Assembly: GCA_030247855.1 (NCBI GenBank) | Contig: JAPDRN010000007.1 | Location: forward strand, 186,001 to 250,000 | DNA from: Knufia peltigerae | Taxonomy: Eukaryota > Ascomycota > Eurotiomycetes > Chaetothyriales > Trichomeriaceae | Reading direction: 5' to 3' | DNA: 64,000 bases | Shown: positions 1 through 11,069 of the stretch, in pieces | Layout of the letters: each line of letters begins with the position of its first letter | How positions within the stretch are numbered: position 1 is the first letter of the stretch | The notes under the pieces: model-generated | Database searches by the model: none | Told to the model about the DNA's origin: nothing | The model's input: the letters and a program-made list of their open reading frames with translations, nothing else | Made by a program: the position numbers and the translations under genes

Positions 1-1172
1 GCATGGCGGCCATATATGGGAATGCCCACGTTGTGATTTCAGCCACCAGGTCCGAGACGGGAGACGGAGGGTGCTTCGCTGACAGGCCTTCTAGTTTCCG
101 GGTGCCGTCCACCACTGACGATACGACGGGGACGACGGGTACGACGACATGTGTCCACGTGAGGGAGAGACCACCTCACAGAGATTTGGACAATGGCAGA
201 GCGTCCATCTTTGCGCGCTCACCGCTCCTAGACCGAGCGTGGATCTATCAAGAACGCCTCCTCGCGAAGAGGGTCGTCCACTACATGGAACACGAGATCA
301 TGTGGGAATGCAGAACGTGCGTCTGGTGTGAGTGCAAGGGCCACAACGACCGCAACTTCAAGTACAACCTCGCCGCCTTGCTGCACGACAAGGACAACGT
401 CCCGCGAAGATACCTGGAGTGGTCGCTGATCGTGAATCGGTACACGGCGCGTTCACTCTTTGCGGACGCCGACCGCCTCCCCGCTTTGTCCGGCATCGCA
501 GGTCGCTTCCACCTCCCCGGGATGGGGAGGTACCTGGCAGGCCTCTGGGAGAATTCCATGCCGGAGTCTCTGGCCTGGGGAGCATCCCGCGGCGGCGTCG
601 GCACACGTAAGATGCGAAGACCCCGCGAGTATCGAGCACCGACCTGGAGTTGGGCGTCCGTCGAGGCCGCATTTGGCATGTACATACCAGACGAGGACGA
701 CCCTCCTGGGTACACGTGCAAGGTCATTGCGGCAGAGTGCATACTCAAGAGTCCCGATCCGTACGGTCAAATCGTGGATGGGCATCTCGCGCTGTCGGGA
801 CTTTCTTTCAAGACCACTCTGGAGTACCGATATGATGATTTGAGGTTGAACCAGATTCCTCCCAAGTACGTTTTACGTCCGGGAGACGAGCTGTTTTTTG
901 ACCTAGATGAGGACGTCCCTTTGGATGATCCACACTCACCAGATCACGTCCCGGAGGGTACACCCTTGCTCGTGCTTATCCTCGTTGGAAACAACGATTT
1001 TGTCAGGAGTGCCGGTCGTCAGGACAGTTCAAGGGATGACTATTTTCAGGGCCTCGCGTTGAGACGTTCAGTTCGGTGTGAAGGCGCCTACGAGAGGGTT
1101 GGAAGGGTCAATGGACAGATGAATGCTGTTGTGGAGGGCACATTGCGGGAAATCGAGGTCAAAATCGTATGA
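1..1172 (+). CDS. HET domain protein, 5' truncated
   Basis: This is the C-terminal part of a heterokaryon-incompatibility (HET) domain protein; the reading frame is open to the window edge. The visible part starts inside the HET domain: the stretch around IYGNAHVVISATRS matches the usual 'IY.NA.LTISA' block, and RAWIYQERLLAKRVVHY (about residues 78-94) is the conserved 'RAW.LQERLLS.RVLHF' block, followed by EIMWEC. The Met at base 3 is therefore probably internal, and the true start lies upstream. Known: HET proteins act in fungal self/non-self recognition and can trigger cell death when mismatched alleles meet. The remaining roughly 250 residues are the usual variable tail. A second HET gene lies at 13.6 kb. 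Confidence 0.85.
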   Translation, partial: MAAIYGNAHVVISATRSETGDGGCFADRPSSFRVPSTTDDTTGTTGTTTCVHVRERPPHRDLDNGRASIFARSPLLDRAWIYQERLLAKRVVHYMEHEIMWECRTCVWCECKGHNDRNFKYNLAALLHDKDNVPRRYLEWSLIVNRYTARSLFADADRLPALSGIAGRFHLPGMGRYLAGLWENSMPESLAWGASRGGVGTRKMRRPREYRAPTWSWASVEAAFGMYIPDEDDPPGYTCKVIAAECILKSPDPYGQIVDGHLALSGLSFKTTLEYRYDDLRLNQIPPKYVLRPGDELFFDLDEDVPLDDPHSPDHVPEGTPLLVLILVGNNDFVRSAGRQDSSRDDYFQGLALRRSVRCEGAYERVGRVNGQMNAVVEGTLREIEVKIV

Positions 1173-1349
1173 GGCTTGGATACCACCATGAGCAAGCTTA
1201 CCTGGCTTGAAGCATCGGGACAATAGGTGTACTTTGAACAGACAATATGTGTATAAATTATAATGACGATGATGATGTCCTGTAACACTGCTGGTGTATG
1301 TTTATAATCTACAGAGTTATATCTCTTACTCCGTAGGTACCTAGGTATG

Positions 1350-1372
1350 TTCATCATCATCATCATCATCAT
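1350..1372. repeat. (CAT)n microsatellite
   Basis: About seven perfect CAT trinucleotides in the short gap between the HET gene and the membrane-protein gene, ending at the stop of the latter. Confidence 0.9.
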
Positions 1373-2262
1373 ATCGGATCGTCCACCTCTTCCCCCCTCT
1401 TGACCCTGTCTCTGTTCTCTTCTTCACTCCTTCTTCTTATTGTTCTTCTCCCACCTTGGTCGTCTTCGTCAAGCTCCAAATCTCTCCCCAACAAACCCTC
1501 CTCTTCTTCTTGATCGTGATGTCTGGCTTCATCCCTGCTCTCGTCCAGACCTATACTCCCACCCGGTTTTTTCCCCTCCTCTCTCCTCCCAATCACCACG
1601 TTCCCGACCGCCAACAGTCCGGCACCCAGGAACCACAACCCGCTCAATTTCTCCCCAAACACCATCCACCCCAATACGGCCGTGATGACAAAGTTGGCGC
1701 TGACGTTGACGATGCTGACTCGCGTCGTGCTGTCGCCTCGGGTCAGGGCGGCCGTGAAGAGAGCCCACATGGCCGCGTTGAATGCTAGATTCAAAAGAAA
1801 AAAAGTCCCGCGCACGAGAAACTCGACCACCTTGTTCGAGGCCGACAAGGAAAAAAAGGTCGCAATGTGGGAGGACAGGGTTGAAGTGAGGGCCGTGGTT
1901 GTACTAGATACAAAATCCTCAGTGAGTGGTCAGTTTATGTGCCTTTGACCAAAAAGGACGTACAATTCTCGGGGTACGGGATGGACAATCAGAGGGGTCG
2001 TTCGACCCGCATATACTCACAGTTTTGCAAAAACTCCGTTGATTGCAGCGCAGGCACCCGAAGAAACCGCCAGGACGATCCATACCGGTTGTCGCCTCAG
2101 CGCAGACGTAAATCGTGAGGAGTCTGAGTTGGTCATGTCGGGAGCAGAATTGGACCTCTCTGCCGACGACGACGACGACGACGACAGGGTCGTCTGTGTA
2201 TAAGGAGACTGCGACTGCGACTGTGGCGAGGTTGGAGGTGGTCGACGTCGTCGTTGGGTCAT
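1369..2262 (-). CDS. EamA/TMEM42-like small multi-pass membrane protein
   Basis: Two exons, 2262-2021 and 1903-1369, joined across an intron with GTGAGT and CTAG ends; 258 residues. The N-terminal ~55 residues are Ser/Gln-rich and disordered, with a poly-Ser run from a GAC/TCG repeat at about 2163-2187. After this come four hydrophobic segments: WIVLAVSSGACAAINGVFA, the FLLNLAFNAAMWALFTAAL region, VNVSANFVITAVLGWMVFGE, and LWFLGAGLLAVGNVVIG. The order and the 'NVSANF..T...GW..FGE' block resemble TMEM42 / EamA (drug-metabolite transporter) half-units. The C-terminus is a charged cytosolic tail rich in Glu/Arg. Substrate unknown. A TATA-like AT run lies at about 2298-2311, upstream of the start. 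Confidence 0.75.
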
Positions 2263-2720
2263 GGCGTCAGAAAAAGACGAAAAGGGCCGGATAGATAAAT
2301 ATATATATAAACTTGATGCAGCATCTGGATAATGCAGTGAGGAACGGGGGACTCGGGGAAATTATTCCGTGCAGTATCCGTGCTTTAGGGGGTGAAGGTA
2401 CCTGAAGACTTCAAGCCCACGAGGCTGAAGTGGAACCCCAAACAGCCTAATTTGATAGGCAACTATCACCTAAAGGACCAGCGCTAGGTATTGGACTCGT
2501 ACTGCTGCTAGGACCCTCGAAAAAGGATATATATATAGGGTACGGAGTATATGTGAACAAATGCATATTCTACGCTTGCAAGTCAGAAAATCTCGTCTCG
2601 AATCGTATCAATTTCGTATACGCTGCACGGCCTAGATACATCCCTCGCGCATTAAAATCAGCCCGTATAAACCAGCCTCACCATCACCAAAGTCCCCAGT
2701 CCGCTAAAGTAGATGGATAT
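2263..2720. other. Intergenic, GTPBP1 3' end to TMEM42-like promoter
   Basis: No gene seen. It contains AT-rich TATATATATA runs at about 2298-2311 and 2527-2537 and one copy of the TACGGAGTA motif at 2542-2550. Confidence 0.6.
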
Positions 2721-4770
2721 TTATTTCGCTTTGCCATTTGCAACGGTGACGTTCTGCTCCTTGACAGTACTAGTGGTAGTCTGAGGTCCTCTCTCTTCGG
2801 CTTTCTCCTTTCCCTTTTCCTGATCTTTCGTCTCATCAGCATCTGAAGACACCTGCTTACCGAGAGACCCTGCCTCATAGCCAAGCGACTTCACGATGCC
2901 TAACCCTTTAGTCCTACCTTCTCGGAACAATATTCTTTGACCAACAGTCATAAACTCGGGACGCTGAACAAATCGAAAGGCAACGGTAGCTCGATCGCCA
3001 GTCCGGATGTACTCGCGGTCGATGTCGATGATGGCACACGTCTGACTCACAGGGCCGACATGTAGCATGGCCTGGTATTTCGGTCGGATAGTCGTAGCGT
3101 GGGACAGAATAAGCACCTCCGCCACGAACTCTCGATACACCTTTGGCGGGGTCTCGGCTTTTGGTAGCACAACCATGCCTTTACGCACGTCTCTCCTCCG
3201 GATACGCTTCAGTGCCAACGAAGCCGACTTACCAGCGCCGCAGGCAGGGACCGGGATTCTCTTCCGTTCGATGGACCGTACACCGCTTGTCTCGAATTGC
3301 CCTAGTGAATTGGGGCCGACGAGGACCGTGTCCCCGACATGCACCACACCAGACTCGACTACGCCCGACACGACCGTGCCGACAAACGGCACCGAAAAGG
3401 TATCATTGATGTGGAATTCCAACGGAGCTTCGTCGTCGTAGTGGCCGTAATGTGGAAGGATGTTCAAGAAGGTCCTTACAAGGTCCAAGGACTCGCCGGT
3501 AACGTTGGATACTTGGAATACAGGACATATCCGCTGCGAGACGAACTGCGTGGCCGTCACGACTGTCTCTTCGTGAGTTTTGATGAAGATGGGGATCTTC
3601 CGGGCGCCAGGAGACTTGAGGATCTTGGTCAGTTGAGTGATGGTCTGCTCGAGAATCTGGGGTGGACAGATGTCGATTTTGGTGATGACCACCATGACCG
3701 GCACGTTCAAAGCGAGAGCAATGCCCAAATGTTCCTTTGACATGCCGATGAGGCCATTGTTCGCCGCAACCATGAGTAGACAATAGTTCGGTGCGGACGA
3801 CAACAGCCCAAAGACGGTGGTGCGCAGGTACTTCTCGTGGCCCGCAAGGTCGGTGAAAGTTATCACCTTCGCGGAACGTGTCCCGATCTCGCCCCATGTC
3901 AGCTTGCGTCCGGGGACATTGGATGAGACGACATCGCCGTGGGTGTCGAAGCCCATAATCTCCATGCCCACAGATGAAGTCCTACCGGATTCGATCTCAT
4001 GCTTGTGGCGGAACAGATTGACTCGGGCCTTACCACGGCCATCGTCCAGGTTGCCTTTCACCAATACACCCAGCATGGTTGACTTGCCTGCATCGACATT
4101 TCCGACAACTGCGATACGAGTCTCAATCACCTCTTCCGCCGTGGACGGGGTTTGTCGGATGAGAAGTTTGCCGTGGCTAGACTTGTCCTTGTCGCCACCA
4201 TGCTTCGATTGGGCTTCCTCTGGACCACCGACGTTGAACGTCAAGAGCACTTTGACAGCGGCCTTGATGGTGCTTGCTGCCTCAATTATCCTTGCCAGTG
4301 CAAGATCCCATTGCTCTTTCGTAAAGCCCATCGACTCGCCACTGTCGAGTAGACCAAGGTCAAATAGAGTCTCGCCATGATCTTCATCAATGCGGGACCG
4401 AACCAAGCCAGCTATCTGTTGTAACGTCTCAGGAGCATTCTCAGAGGTATCAAGCAGCCACTCTTTTAGGTTGATCTGGTTCGGCGCATCCGAAAGGCCC
4501 AGTTGGTCAAGGATGTCCAACTCTGCATGCTCTTCCGATTCGGCAACAGGAGCGGCGGCGGCGGAGGAAGCGCCGTGATTGCCAGACGTAGATATCGGCT
4601 GCTTTGCTCGGGTTTTGGCTTGCTGTCTTTCAACGTAGTCTGCGAAGTCGGAGAGCGCCTGAGACGATCATGTCAGATAGCTGTAGTTGAGTGTACAAGG
4701 TCTATTTCTCAGTGCTCACAAGTTCTCCCTTCCGCCGATCCTGCAGCGTCTGTTTGAAACGAGTACCCAT
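2721..4770 (-). CDS. GTPBP1/GTPBP2-type translational GTPase
   Basis: Two exons, 4770-4720 (17 codons) and 4658-2721, giving 662 residues. The first exon starts at an ATG giving MGTRFKQTLQDRRKGEL and ends at GTGAGC; without it the frame lacks a good start. GTPase motifs are clear: P-loop GNVDAGKST at about 203-211, DLAGHEKY (G3) at about 287, and TKID (G4) at about 343. Beta-barrel EF-Tu domains 2 and 3 follow (FHINDTFSVPFVGTVVSGVV onward). The length matches animal GTPBP1 (about 670). Known: this family belongs to the EF-Tu/Hbs1 superfamily and is linked to ribosome rescue and mRNA turnover. The last ~50 residues are Lys/Glu-rich. The G3 box has Leu where Thr is usual (DLAGHE). Confidence 0.9.
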
Positions 4771-5505
4771 TGCGTAAGTATAATCAGAATGTCAACGAGA
4801 TGATTTCCGGGTTCACTTCAGATGAATAGTCAATGTCGCCCCCGCGCTCTTTAGGGTATTCGGGTTATCATCTTCAACTTGAGGAGAGTAATTGGGACAA
4901 GAGTAGTATTGACTATGATGAGACCATATTGAATTGATTTGAAGAGACTCTAGCTAAGAGAACGATCCAGGGCGAGAGTCTTTTTATCTGGAACAAGTCT
5001 GAAAACGCCACTCTTTGTAGGTGTTGGAGTCATGACTATTCGGTGTCCAGGCGGGGAACGTGGACAACGCGTCGCTGATCCAGTCATGCCCCTCACTGTA
5101 TCTTGCGGCCCCCTAAACCGCCTTAACCCCGCCTGAGTTAGATTCAGCCTGGTGAGCCTAGCCTCGATCTTGCGCTACTATCACAAGCCTGTAGCATGCG
5201 CTTCATATTGGCACCAATGGGCCTCGAATGATTCATAAATCTGATACTCCATATACGTTGATGGACTGGGAAATCGCTTGAGATGTGGGTTCCTCAAAGG
5301 CAGGCTCCTGCTCGGATGACCGACTCATCAGCCGTCAGAACAAGTGGAATCGTTTTATCCAGGTCTCGAGCCTCTTCAAGTAGTTGCCTGTCCAGCCACT
5401 CATGGTGACTTGCTTCGACTGACACCACTGCGTCATGAGTCTATAACAGGACGGCGTACCAAGACAAGGGCAGGTTTAATCATTCGAAGAAGAGGAGAAG
5501 GAGGG
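4771..5505. other. Intergenic, no gene recognised
   Basis: 735 bp between the LSM3 stop and the GTPBP1-like start. I see no open frame of note, and no repeat or RNA gene I can support. Confidence 0.5.
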
Positions 5506-5949
5506 TCATGACTCCGGTTGGGGCGAGATGAGCACAACAGAATCCCCTGGTACACGTCAGTGATGAATTTCCAGGGCCAAATTATAAACACATACCTCTT
5601 ACGAATAGCATGTCTGATTGCTTTTTCGTTGTCTGCCCTTGATAAGCCTTTGTCTGTCGCGCATTTCCAGTGACACCCACCTTTACTGACTCTTCTCCAT
5701 CCTCGTCTTCGTCAATTGAGAATATTGTTTCCTCGACTTCTCCTAGAACCAGGTTGCAATGACTGTCGTAGGCCTATGAACCTCTTAGTATCGTTAATTT
5801 TGTAATTTGTTGCCGGCGCATACATGTAGTCTTCCTTTGAGTTCACGATCTCCTCGTAGTCGAACAAACACGATTTCGTCGAGCGACAATCGGACTAGAT
5901 CGAGGGGTTCCGACACAGATGTCGCTGCTTCATCTGCCGTGTCTGCCAT
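5506..5949 (-). CDS. lsm3: U6 snRNA-associated Sm-like protein LSm3
   Basis: Three exons, 5949-5824, 5773-5596 and 5546-5506, give 114 residues; the single-frame ORFs are too short to show it. Sm1 motif: EPLDLVRLSLDEIVFVRLRG, then GDRELKGRLHAYDSHCNLVLGEVEE. Sm2 motif: MLFVRGDSVVLISP near the C-terminus. Known: Lsm2-8 binds the U6 snRNA 3' end in the spliceosome, and Lsm1-7 promotes mRNA decapping; LSm3 is in both rings. Between Sm1 and Sm2 there is a longer linker (about residues 62-90) than in the roughly 102-residue human protein. All introns are 50 nt or so with GTATG/GTATGT donors. Confidence 0.92.
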
Positions 5950-6292
5950 TTCTCGCTTCGAGAAACGAGTGTTCCAGCAAGTGAGATTGTAGGATCAAAA
6001 AGATTAGCTGAACGCAGTTATGTTCAATTTAGTTGCACAAGTACAAGTCTTTGACCGAGCGAGCCTTGCCTGCGCCGAACCAGAGCTTGGCAAGTTTGCG
6101 TCTCACGTGACTATAACTAATACGAAAACGATAGGTCTACGGCTTTTTAGGGATTTGCGTCCTAACTACCCGCTCTCACTCCGACAAGAGCTCGGTTTGT
6201 TCTAGACGGGGACGATTCTCATATCTTGAACAGACAAGCTAACATGCGCAACCGGATTTGTTGGTACATTCCCTTCGACTTTGTTTGTCACA
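5950..6292. promoter_or_regulatory. LSM3 upstream region
   Basis: 343 bp between the LSM3 start and the 3' end of the transcription-factor gene. It holds a CACGTG box at 6104-6109, about 155 bp before the LSM3 ATG. CACGTG alone is not statistically unusual. Confidence 0.35.
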
Positions 6293-9090
6293 TTATAAGG
6301 GTCGAGTAAACCAATCTAGGTCAGTTTCCAACGTGAACTCGCTGAGATCAATATCCATGGGGACCTCTTTTTGCCCAATCGTCTGATGTGAGGACCGTAA
6401 CGGGAAAAGGTCTTGGTGATTGTTGGTCGAGGAGAAAAGCTCGCAGCTATTCACGCTTGGAAGGATAGTAGTTGCATCGACATTACCAGATGCTTGACGT
6501 GAATGACAGATCAGCAACCTTCTCTCTGTGAGGTGACGAGAGCACATGAGTTGACCCGGAGTAGACCTACACAGACTGAGAACAGCTAAGGCGAGCTGCG
6601 ATAAATAGTCGACAATGCGCTGCACCACTCGATTCCCTCGGTCAAGGTTCTGCAAAGCCTCGATGGCCATGTTGAGATAGAGAGCAGAACTCTCGAGGAA
6701 CTTCCACTGTGAAGGTGCGACCTCACCTTCAGCGGCGGTGCCTTTCGGGGAGACAAGTAAGCCTGCAATTATTACCAGACCAGCATTGAATGCTATCAGG
6801 TGTGAGTGGGAAACGCTCGAACGCTGCTGCATCGCCAGGTATCCAGAGCCACTTACTATAAAACAAGGAGTAGTTCCAGGCTCCGAGAAGATCACGGCGC
6901 CACCCACTGGAAAGAACCACTGTATGGACAATGGAGATGATAATTATGGCAGATTCCACACAATTTTCGATACTGCTGATACAAACCTGGTGCATCATGG
7001 TCGTTTCAGTATCATTAGTGGGCCCTCCGTGGGCCTCGAGTAGTTTCTCGAGGATTGGTCGATGAAGTAGAATATGAAGGTTGTGAAACCGAAGAGATAG
7101 CACCAAGTTGAATCTTTCCGTGATCTTGTCTTTTGCTTCTAACTTCTCGAGATCTTGAGAGCAAAGTGGAGTGTTACACACTCGTAAATTTAAAGAAGGG
7201 AGACTTTGGGTTCTCCACTCGGTAAGTTGTGTTTCTCCTCTGAGTGTCAGAGCAATGATTTCTGCCACAGGAAGAAAGTCTTCAAGGCCAAGGTTTTGTC
7301 CATAGCATGTATCAATTATCTGATACATCACACTGTAGAGAGCTCTTTTCGAGTCTTGTCAAACTTCTAACATCGAATGTGAAGTTTCAATACTTACATT
7401 GTTGCCCGGAAGTACATTGCATCCATCCGCTGCCTTGTGTCCATCACGGGAGATTGACCCATGACTTGTATGTCCGCGGTTGGGAGTTCAAGCTTAATGT
7501 ACTTCTCAGGAATCATGCAAGCCCTACCATAAGTCATGCTCAATGTACTTGAACAGGTATTAGGAAAAGTAAAAGCATATTGGGAATGGGTGTATTTACT
7601 TACCGATCGAGAAGGATACATCCAAACCAGACACGCTTTCGAATCTCGCTCTCTAATGGGGGAAAGTCTTGATTCGTTCGTGGTGAATGTAGCCCTAATT
7701 GAAACGCAGTCGTGATAGCCAGACCGTGAACAGTCCAAGCGCGGACAGACTTCTGTGTACCTTGAAGATACTGGCCCACAATAAGCAGATATTGTACTGA
7801 ATAGTGTTATCAGTTTCCGATGATCAGATAATCATACCTTCAAATCAAAAAGAGGAGTATCCCACCTAGTTCAAGGCTGTTATTCGTCCTTGATTCCCTC
7901 TCACATAGACCATTAGCTCTCTGATAATACACATCCGATTCCGCAATTCTCTCTTCTGAGGAAGGATAGCCATCAACAGTCAATGTGGTAGCCATGGCAA
8001 GGATCATGTTCAGCAAACCGAGCCATGTTCTCCGAGCCATTGTGAAGTTAGTGCGCTTCAACTGAAAGTAGGTCTCGCAGAACGATTCTTCATGGATGAA
8101 TGGCAACAGCTGACCAGTCTTTTGGAAGTACTCCTTAATGAGCCTCCAAGTGTAATCCTCGGGTGGTAACGTGTAGATATTGACACTTCGTTGTGAGCGA
8201 GGAAAGGTGCCTTCGCTTGTTCCTCCATGCACATAATGTGGCCGAGTGACTCGCGTCCATTCATTGGCAGATGGCAGAGAAGAGTCTGTCCTGGTCTGTA
8301 TCATTTGACTCTGTCCGCTTGCCTTCGCCAGCGCCAGTGAGATATGGCGTACAAAGGCAACATTGGACGATGGACCTGCATCATATGTGAGCATTCAGGC
8401 GGAGAATCACAGTAGCTCTGGACCGAAGAGGAAAGCCATACCGAAATAACCACAATCTTCTTCGTCTGTAAACTTGATCGCCCCCATGCCGTCGATGGCA
8501 TCTTCACTAGCATCAATTTCACCCATTTCTGCGCTTGCCGGATAGCGGCCTGGTGGTTCCGGAGGAATCGAGGACTCTGGTATTGAGGACTGAGAGCCAT
8601 TTGCAAGCTGGGGCGCGCCCACCGTACCAGTCTGAATTGTCGACTGACTTTGTTGCAATCCCTTCACGGTACTTTCGATCTCTCCGAGCCTCTGTTCTAG
8701 CTGTGACAGGTAACTAGGCACAAGTGGGACAGTTAGCTTTGTTTAGCAGCTGCTGAGGGCATATTAAGCTTACCTCCTTCCCACGGTTAGGCTTGTTGTT
8801 GTACCAGCTTGTTCGTACGAGCACTCACACCCCATCTCGGTGCAGAGGGAACATTTCGGTCGACCTCCATCACACTACACGACGTCAACCTGGCAGGAAG
8901 CCCCTCCCTTGCGATGACTTACGCGCGACTTCCTGTGCCTACAGTTTCCACATGCCAATGCAATCCTGCGCCGTTTGCTCGGACGACCTGAGGAACCACG
9001 CAGGTCTTGCTGAGCAGTTGTTGACCTCGCCACGGATAGACTGCTCCACTCTTGTTCATCATCATTTGTTTGAGATGGCATATTCGACAT
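6293..9090 (-). CDS. Zn2Cys6 transcription factor with fungal_trans domain
   Basis: Eight exons: 9090-8923, 8874-8774, 8713-8442, 8375-7866, 7796-7604, 7547-7398, 7344-6857, 6792-6293; 793 residues. The binuclear zinc cluster spans the first intron: ACGNCRHRKSR joins CDGGRPKCSLCTEMGCEC, giving C-x2-C-x6-C-x6-C-x2-C then C. A short coiled coil (YLSQLEQRLGEIE) follows, as is usual for dimerising members. The middle-homology region holds LLIVGQYLQGTQKSVRAWT and KRVWFGCILLDRTLSMTYGR, diagnostic of the fungal_trans domain. Neighbours suggest it regulates the adjacent hydrolase (9590-10617) and monooxygenase (11070-12635); this is inference from position. Exons 5-7 rest on splice-site reading and could shift by a few bases. 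Confidence 0.88.
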
Positions 9091-9589
9091 CCATTGATCG
9101 GGCTTTTCGGATGGGTTGCACAGTCAGTCGAAATCGGCAAGATACAAGGCAAAATGGAAAGTCGACGGAAGTTCGCTCCACGGGAACGTCGGGGAGGAAG
9201 CGGGTATTGATATGCAGATCCCATGTCAGACCATGCGGAGAAAGGCCGGCGCTGACTCTGGGGATTGCCCCCCTGTGTCCAGCCTTTAACCCCAATTGCC
9301 TGTGGACGTGTCTGACATCATGTGTGTTGGCAGTCTGTGGCCTCTTACACCTTACTGAGAATCGGGGAGCTTTTGGTTCTGGACTGCAAGATTGCACCAA
9401 GTATGTTCGTTATCCAGGAGGCTGTTGAACAGAAAAGATCATGGTGAGCCCGTCAGGTTGTGATCCGAGAATCTTCTAAAATAGGACTAGCGGTAAGGCT
9501 TCACTAGAAAGGGGCATTTATTATTCCACATCCTGATAGTCCCGAAATCATTCAAACTTGCAATAGTCTCGTCCTGGAATGATAACAAT
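9091..9589. promoter_or_regulatory. Upstream region of the Zn2Cys6 gene
   Basis: 499 bp between the regulator start and the hydrolase 3' end. No further gene seen. Open frames here are on both strands and lack known motifs. Confidence 0.4.
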
Positions 9590-10617
9590 TCACAGCAAAG
9601 CCTTCGAAGTTCTTCCCCATTTGTTTATGAAAGTCAGCAGCTCCTGAGCAACCTCTTCCTTGTGGGTCCAGCTCAAGAAATGAACGCCACCTGGGAACTT
9701 GATCAATCTGGCCTCGGCCGCGTTAACGAACAGTCTGATGCCTTCCTCGGCGTTCCTTGTACTGAAAACAACATCGTCCGTACCCTGAATATAATCAGCA
9801 CATTCCACAGATCAGGTCAGGAAGTTCAATCACTTACATGCAACCACAGAACAGGGCAGCGAATGTAGGGAAGTCGCTCATGCAGTCCGTCTCGAGTGGC
9901 AAGATTGACCGCTGCTTGACAGATTCTTCGTCTTCCTGAGCTTCCACTGTAATTATATCTGATGGATTCAGACCAAAAGTTCCTGGTCTTTTGGTCAACG
10001 GACTTTCCAAAACCAATGTCCATCAAGAAGTCGCAGTATTCGCTCCCCGGCTCGAAGTCATCAGCGGGAGCAAGATTGCCAGCCAACGTTACAAGACCTG
10101 AAGTCGCTCCTGGACCATCCCAGCAACCAAGTTCGCGGCTTCGCGGGGACTCGGAGTCCATCGATGATCCGATCGCTATGATTCCTCCGACCTGTGCATG
10201 GACGTCAGTAACTATCGCCCCTGGGCCAGTAAGATGGCCGCATACTCTCGTGGGCGCAAGAAGAGCCATTCGCGTAGCGATCCACCCACCCTGCGACGTT
10301 CCCGCAGCAAACACTCGCTCAACCCCGAGCTTATCCAAGGCTTGGAGTGCCATAATAGCAGAATCCCAGTAGGTGAAGTTTTCTGCCTTTTGCGGAAACG
10401 TGTGGCCGTGGCCCAAAGGCTCGAACGCAATTAGATTAGCTGCGTGGAGGAGAGCTTCATTTTCAAACTCGGGTAGGTAGTAGTCGGCAGTAACGGTGAA
10501 TGGATTGAACAGCACAAGAGTCGGCTTCGAATGGTCCAAGATCTCCCTTGATGGACGATAGCCCACTTGTATCCCGCCTAGGTGGGACACTTGCAGGGTC
10601 TTTCTGTCCAGAATCAT
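9590..10617 (-). CDS. Alpha/beta hydrolase
   Basis: Three exons, 10617-10246, 10191-9838 and 9784-9590, give 306 residues. The nucleophile elbow is AAGTSQGGWIA (Ser in G-x-S-x-G), preceded by the oxyanion/cap strand GHGHTF. The acidic residue is probably Asp in GTDDVV just after the last intron, and the catalytic His is in GGVHFLSW near the C-terminus. The fold is like the MhpC-type C-C or ester hydrolases, but the substrate cannot be read from sequence. Intron 1 is 54 nt, has no stop codon and keeps frame, so its removal is inferred from the restored block LLAPTRVGGIIAIGSSMDSE. It is divergent from the FAD monooxygenase (about 450 bp apart). Confidence 0.85.
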
Positions 10618-11069
10618 GGTGAGGTCGTAGTCCCTCTGATTGTAGTAGGTCTCAAGGCTTCACAAATGATGCCGCGAGTTGTGGCCTATGGAGTATATTG
10701 CACAGAGGATTCTTGCCACCAACTCTATGTGAAGTAAAGGCTCGTAATAAGTACGTAGCCTCAACCCGAAAAATGAGGATCCCGGACACTTGCCGTAGTC
10801 AGATGGAGAGTGCTGTGGAGGCAAAGGCGCATATCTTTTTCCTATCTCCCCGATAACCGACCGTGGACCGAAGTACCTACTTATGCTGGTTATATGCTTA
10901 GAAGATGTTATATTAAGCCATAGACAAGGCTGCTTGCCAGAGAGCAGAATGAGAAAATTGAAATTGGCCACCAGAGTAGATCAGAATACTTCATTGCAAA
11001 CACGTCAAGTTTGTAGGCGAGTCCTCAATTTTGCAATCCTCCCCTTTTTCTGACCGCAAGCGCTCTACA
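10618..11069. promoter_or_regulatory. Divergent promoter, hydrolase / monooxygenase
   Basis: 452 bp shared upstream region between the hydrolase (minus) and the monooxygenase (plus). Co-regulation by the nearby Zn2Cys6 protein is possible. I did not identify a clear CGG-n-CCG operator. Confidence 0.4.

Noticed and set aside
6104..6109. CACGTG box as a shared regulatory code with URB1 and 47697
   Set aside because: About 16 CACGTG sites are expected by chance in 64 kb; only the extended palindrome near URB1 is kept, at low confidence.
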